Below, in pieces: positions 29,909 to 32,082 of a DNA stretch of 32,082 nt. Both the position numbers and the translations under genes were made by a program. Source of the stretch: Patescibacteria group bacterium (GTDB taxonomy: Bacteria > Patescibacteriota > Minisyncoccia > Phycocordibacterales > CAIZLB01); assembly GCA_030917685.1 (NCBI GenBank), contig JAUPUG010000016.1, positions 1 through 32,082 of the forward strand. Reading direction: 5' to 3'. The notes below the pieces were generated by a model, which ran no database searches, was not told the DNA's origin, and saw only the letters and a list, made by a program, of their open reading frames with translations. Every line of letters starts with the position of its first letter. The stretch's first letter is position 1.

Positions 29909-31120
29909 TTATACATTATTCATGATTGAGTAGATTGGTTTAATCATTGAAATAGCAAAGAATCCTACAGATGCACCGATAAATACCATAAGCACCGGTT
30001 CAATAATCGTTGAAAGATCTTTTGTCTTCTGTTCCACTTCATTCTCATAAAAAGTAGCAACCCCTGCGAGCATTGGTGCCATTCGTCCAGTTTCTTCTCC
30101 CACACTCATCATTTCTCCAACGAATAGAGGGAAAAGTTTGTCTTCCTTCACAAAAGCTGTAGAAAGGGGCTCCCCTTTTTCAATGGTAGCCTGGCTTTGT
30201 AGGAGCACTGATTTATAGTATGAGTTTTGCAACACATCACTCGTGATTTTTACAGCGAGAAGCAAATCAACCCCAGATGTAAGGAGCGATGAAAGGGTTC
30301 TAGAAGTTTGTGCCGAGTTTCCTTCTTTCACAATTGTTCCAATTACTGGCAGATGAAGAGATACGAAGTCAAACACTCGTGAACCGATTTTAGTCTTACC
30401 TGCCATAAGTAGACCAATAACAGAACCTATGAAACCACCAAGGGTAATAATATAGTGATGAGAAACAAAATCACTCACCGCAATAATTATTTTAGTAGAA
30501 GTCGGAAGTGGCACCTTAAGTTCCTTAAAAGTATTTGTAAGTCCCGGTACCACATAGATCATCATAAGTATTGCAATAGTAATCATCACAAAGATGATAA
30601 TAGAAGGATACATCATGGCGCCCTTGATCTTCTTTGTGAGCATATAACTTTTTTCCATCTGGCTTCCCACTTGCCGTAGTGTCTCAGCAAGATTTCCTCC
30701 TTCTTCACCCACTTTTACCATTGCCACAAATAATGGTGGAAAGATTTTAGGATAGAGTTCAAGTGCTTCATGAAAACTTTTACCAGATGATATTGCATCA
30801 TTTAGGCCCTTGTATGCAGTCTTTAACTTCACTCCCTTTGTCTGTCTTTCCATCACACTTATAGCTCTCGATAATGAAAGTCCAGCTTCAAGCATGTTTC
30901 CCAGGTTTCGAGCAAAGATAATCTTATCCATTATCTTTATTCTTTCTAGAAATGTGATATTCGAATTAATGCTCAACTTTTTACTAGATTGTTCTTTCAC
31001 AGTTACCAGAGTATCCCCTGTCTTTTTAAATTCAGTATAAAAATCCCCCTTGGTTTGTGCATCCAGGTTGCCTGTATATTTTTGCCCATCTTTGTTTATA
31101 GCGGTGTATGAAAATTTCAT
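29909..31120 (-). CDS. pilC: Type IV pilus inner-membrane platform protein PilC (GspF family)
   Basis: A 403-aa polytopic inner-membrane protein that links the assembly ATPase to pilin polymerisation. The N-terminal FSYTAINKDGQKYTGNLDA is the PilC signature. Two GspF domains are visible: FARNLGNMLEAGLSLSRAI with VAMVKVGEEGGNLAETL, and SRTLSSLLTSGVDLLLAVK with GEMMSVGEETGRMAPML. Membrane helices lie near MMYPSIIIFVMITIAILMMI, HYIITLGGFIGSVIGLLMAG and EPVLMVFIGASVGFFAISMI. The length matches the family. It starts 23 bases after pilB and overlaps or abuts the following prepilin gene. Confidence 0.94.
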   Translation of the reverse strand: MKFSYTAINKDGQKYTGNLDAQTKGDFYTEFKKTGDTLVTVKEQSSKKLSINSNITFLERIKIMDKIIFARNLGNMLEAGLSLSRAISVMERQTKGVKLKTAYKGLNDAISSGKSFHEALELYPKIFPPLFVAMVKVGEEGGNLAETLRQVGSQMEKSYMLTKKIKGAMMYPSIIIFVMITIAILMMIYVVPGLTNTFKELKVPLPTSTKIIIAVSDFVSHHYIITLGGFIGSVIGLLMAGKTKIGSRVFDFVSLHLPVIGTIVKEGNSAQTSRTLSSLLTSGVDLLLAVKITSDVLQNSYYKSVLLQSQATIEKGEPLSTAFVKEDKLFPLFVGEMMSVGEETGRMAPMLAGVATFYENEVEQKTKDLSTIIEPVLMVFIGASVGFFAISMIKPIYSIMNNV

Positions 31121-31143
31121 ATTTTTTTGACCAAAACTTTATC

Positions 31144-32082
31144 CTATTCTGAAACTACTCGAAGAATTTCCTCAACACTCGTCAATCCCTGTACCGCCTT
31201 GAAAATACCATCCTCAATCATAGTCATCATACCTTCTTTTCGAGCTTGTATCTCAATAGCATCACTTGTTGCATCTTTCATCACTAAGTCTTTAATCGCT
31301 GCAGAAAACTTGAGTACTTCATGAATACCAACTCGCCCATGATATCCATCCTCAGTCTCTGAATTTGCTTTCGGTTTATAGAAAGGAATTGTTGTCCAAT
31401 CATCTTTTGGACCAACAATCTTTTCTTCCTTGAGGATTCGAAGCACATTATCCATATCGATTTTTTTAGAAATAGAAGCAAGCTCTTCTTTTGTGAGGAC
31501 ATACTTTTCTTTTGAATCTGCAAGTCGTCTAACGAGTCGCTGAGCAATAATAATTTTTAAAGTTGAAACGAGGAGAAACGGCTCACATTTCATATCTATA
31601 AGTCGAGGTACAGCACCAGCTGCAGAGTTGGTGTGGAGTGTTGAAAATACTAAGTGACCAGTAAGAGCGGCGTTAATACCAAGTGAGGCAGTTTCATTAT
31701 CTCGAATTTCTCCCACCATAATAATGTCAGGGTCTTGTCGAAGGAGTGAACGGAGTCCTGAAGCAAAAGTTAGACCAATTTCAGATTTAATCTGAGTTTG
31801 ATTCACACGCTTCATTTGATATTCAACAGGATCCTCTACTGTCGAAATATTTACATCAGGCTGATTTACAATGTCGAGCAATGTGTACAAAGTTGTAGTC
31901 TTACCAGAACCAGTTGGTCCTGTTGTTAGCACAAGCCCTTCTGACATAGTTGTTGCTTCATGAAGAATCTCAAGGTCTCGTCCATGAAACCCAAGTTTCT
32001 CAAGTGTAAAACCTGATACAGTTTCTCGAAGAAGTCGCATTACAATCTTTTCACCAAAATATGTTGGGAGAATAGACACACG
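31144..32082 (-). CDS. pilB: Type IV pilus assembly ATPase PilB (N-terminal part outside the window)
   Basis: The C-terminal 312 codons of a GspE/PilB-type ATPase that powers pilus extension. The reading frame is open to the right edge and begins RVSILPTYFGEKIVMRLL, so the real start is outside. The Walker A motif GPTGSGKTTT, the Asp box with VEDPVEY, Walker B LLRQDPDIIMVGEIRDNET and the His-box region LHTNSAAGAVPRL are all present. The zinc-binding tetracysteine region found in many family members is missing: RRLADSKEKY and the stretch before GYHGRVGIHEVL contain no cysteine. The stop is TAG. It is the first visible gene of the pilus operon. Confidence 0.93.
   Translation of the reverse strand, partial: RVSILPTYFGEKIVMRLLRETVSGFTLEKLGFHGRDLEILHEATTMSEGLVLTTGPTGSGKTTTLYTLLDIVNQPDVNISTVEDPVEYQMKRVNQTQIKSEIGLTFASGLRSLLRQDPDIIMVGEIRDNETASLGINAALTGHLVFSTLHTNSAAGAVPRLIDMKCEPFLLVSTLKIIIAQRLVRRLADSKEKYVLTKEELASISKKIDMDNVLRILKEEKIVGPKDDWTTIPFYKPKANSETEDGYHGRVGIHEVLKFSAAIKDLVMKDATSDAIEIQARKEGMMTMIEDGIFKAVQGLTSVEEILRVVSE

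Noticed and set aside
1-32082. Alternative genetic code with UGA as glycine or tryptophan
   Set aside because: TGA is rare as a stop here, but every recognised gene is full length without in-frame TGA, so no reassignment is needed.
1-32082. CRISPR arrays, insertion sequences, tRNA or rRNA genes
   Set aside because: I looked for regularly spaced repeats, transposase motifs and tRNA T-loop patterns on both strands and found none.

Overview
The window is an AT-rich bacterial chromosome segment, most likely from a member of the Candidate Phyla Radiation (Patescibacteria, probably Parcubacteria). This rests on the split comEC genes, a minimal type IV pilus operon with a Cys-poor PilB, an RNase HI with a C-terminal viroplasmin-like module, near-absence of Shine-Dalgarno sequences, and small compact genes. 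No rRNA or tRNA gene was seen, so the lineage is inferred from gene content only.

Region 1 (1-14100, mostly minus strand) is a stretched str-S10 ribosomal supercluster. In the direction of transcription it reads rpsL, rpsG, fusA, tuf, rpsJ, rplC, rplD, rplW, rplB (the last running off the left edge). It is interrupted twice. Between rpsG and fusA lie a TrmB-like regulator, a divergent methyltransferase, a small hypothetical gene and a nucleotidyltransferase. Between fusA and tuf lie the murein-recycling ligase gene mpl, a plus-strand transcript-like unit of unknown nature (about 7000-7522), and a GC-rich gene for a small exported protein. That gene looks foreign and is the only one here that stops with TGA. 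Candidate structured RNA leaders sit between tuf and rpsJ and between rpsL and rpsG.

Region 2 (14350-24150) is mixed housekeeping: a helical hypothetical protein, an M50 membrane protease, ribosomal protein bL28, a possible TraB/Tiki-like protein, the two halves of ComEC encoded separately on either side of a plus-strand Fe/Mn superoxide dismutase, RNase HI, a hot-dog thioesterase, RecJ and a HIT-family hydrolase. Convergent gene pairs are often separated by strong symmetrical terminators.

Region 3 (24224-32082, all minus strand) contains tpiA-pgk (lower glycolysis) and a pilus operon: pilB (partial), pilC, three prepilin-like genes and a large PilX-like surface protein. Together with ComEC and RecJ, the pilus genes point to DNA uptake by natural transformation, although no direct proof is in the sequence.

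Two expression signatures run through the window. Several genes have a -10 hexamer exactly six bases before the start codon, implying leaderless mRNAs. Translation genes use CGA as the dominant arginine codon (14 of 15 arginines in uS12).
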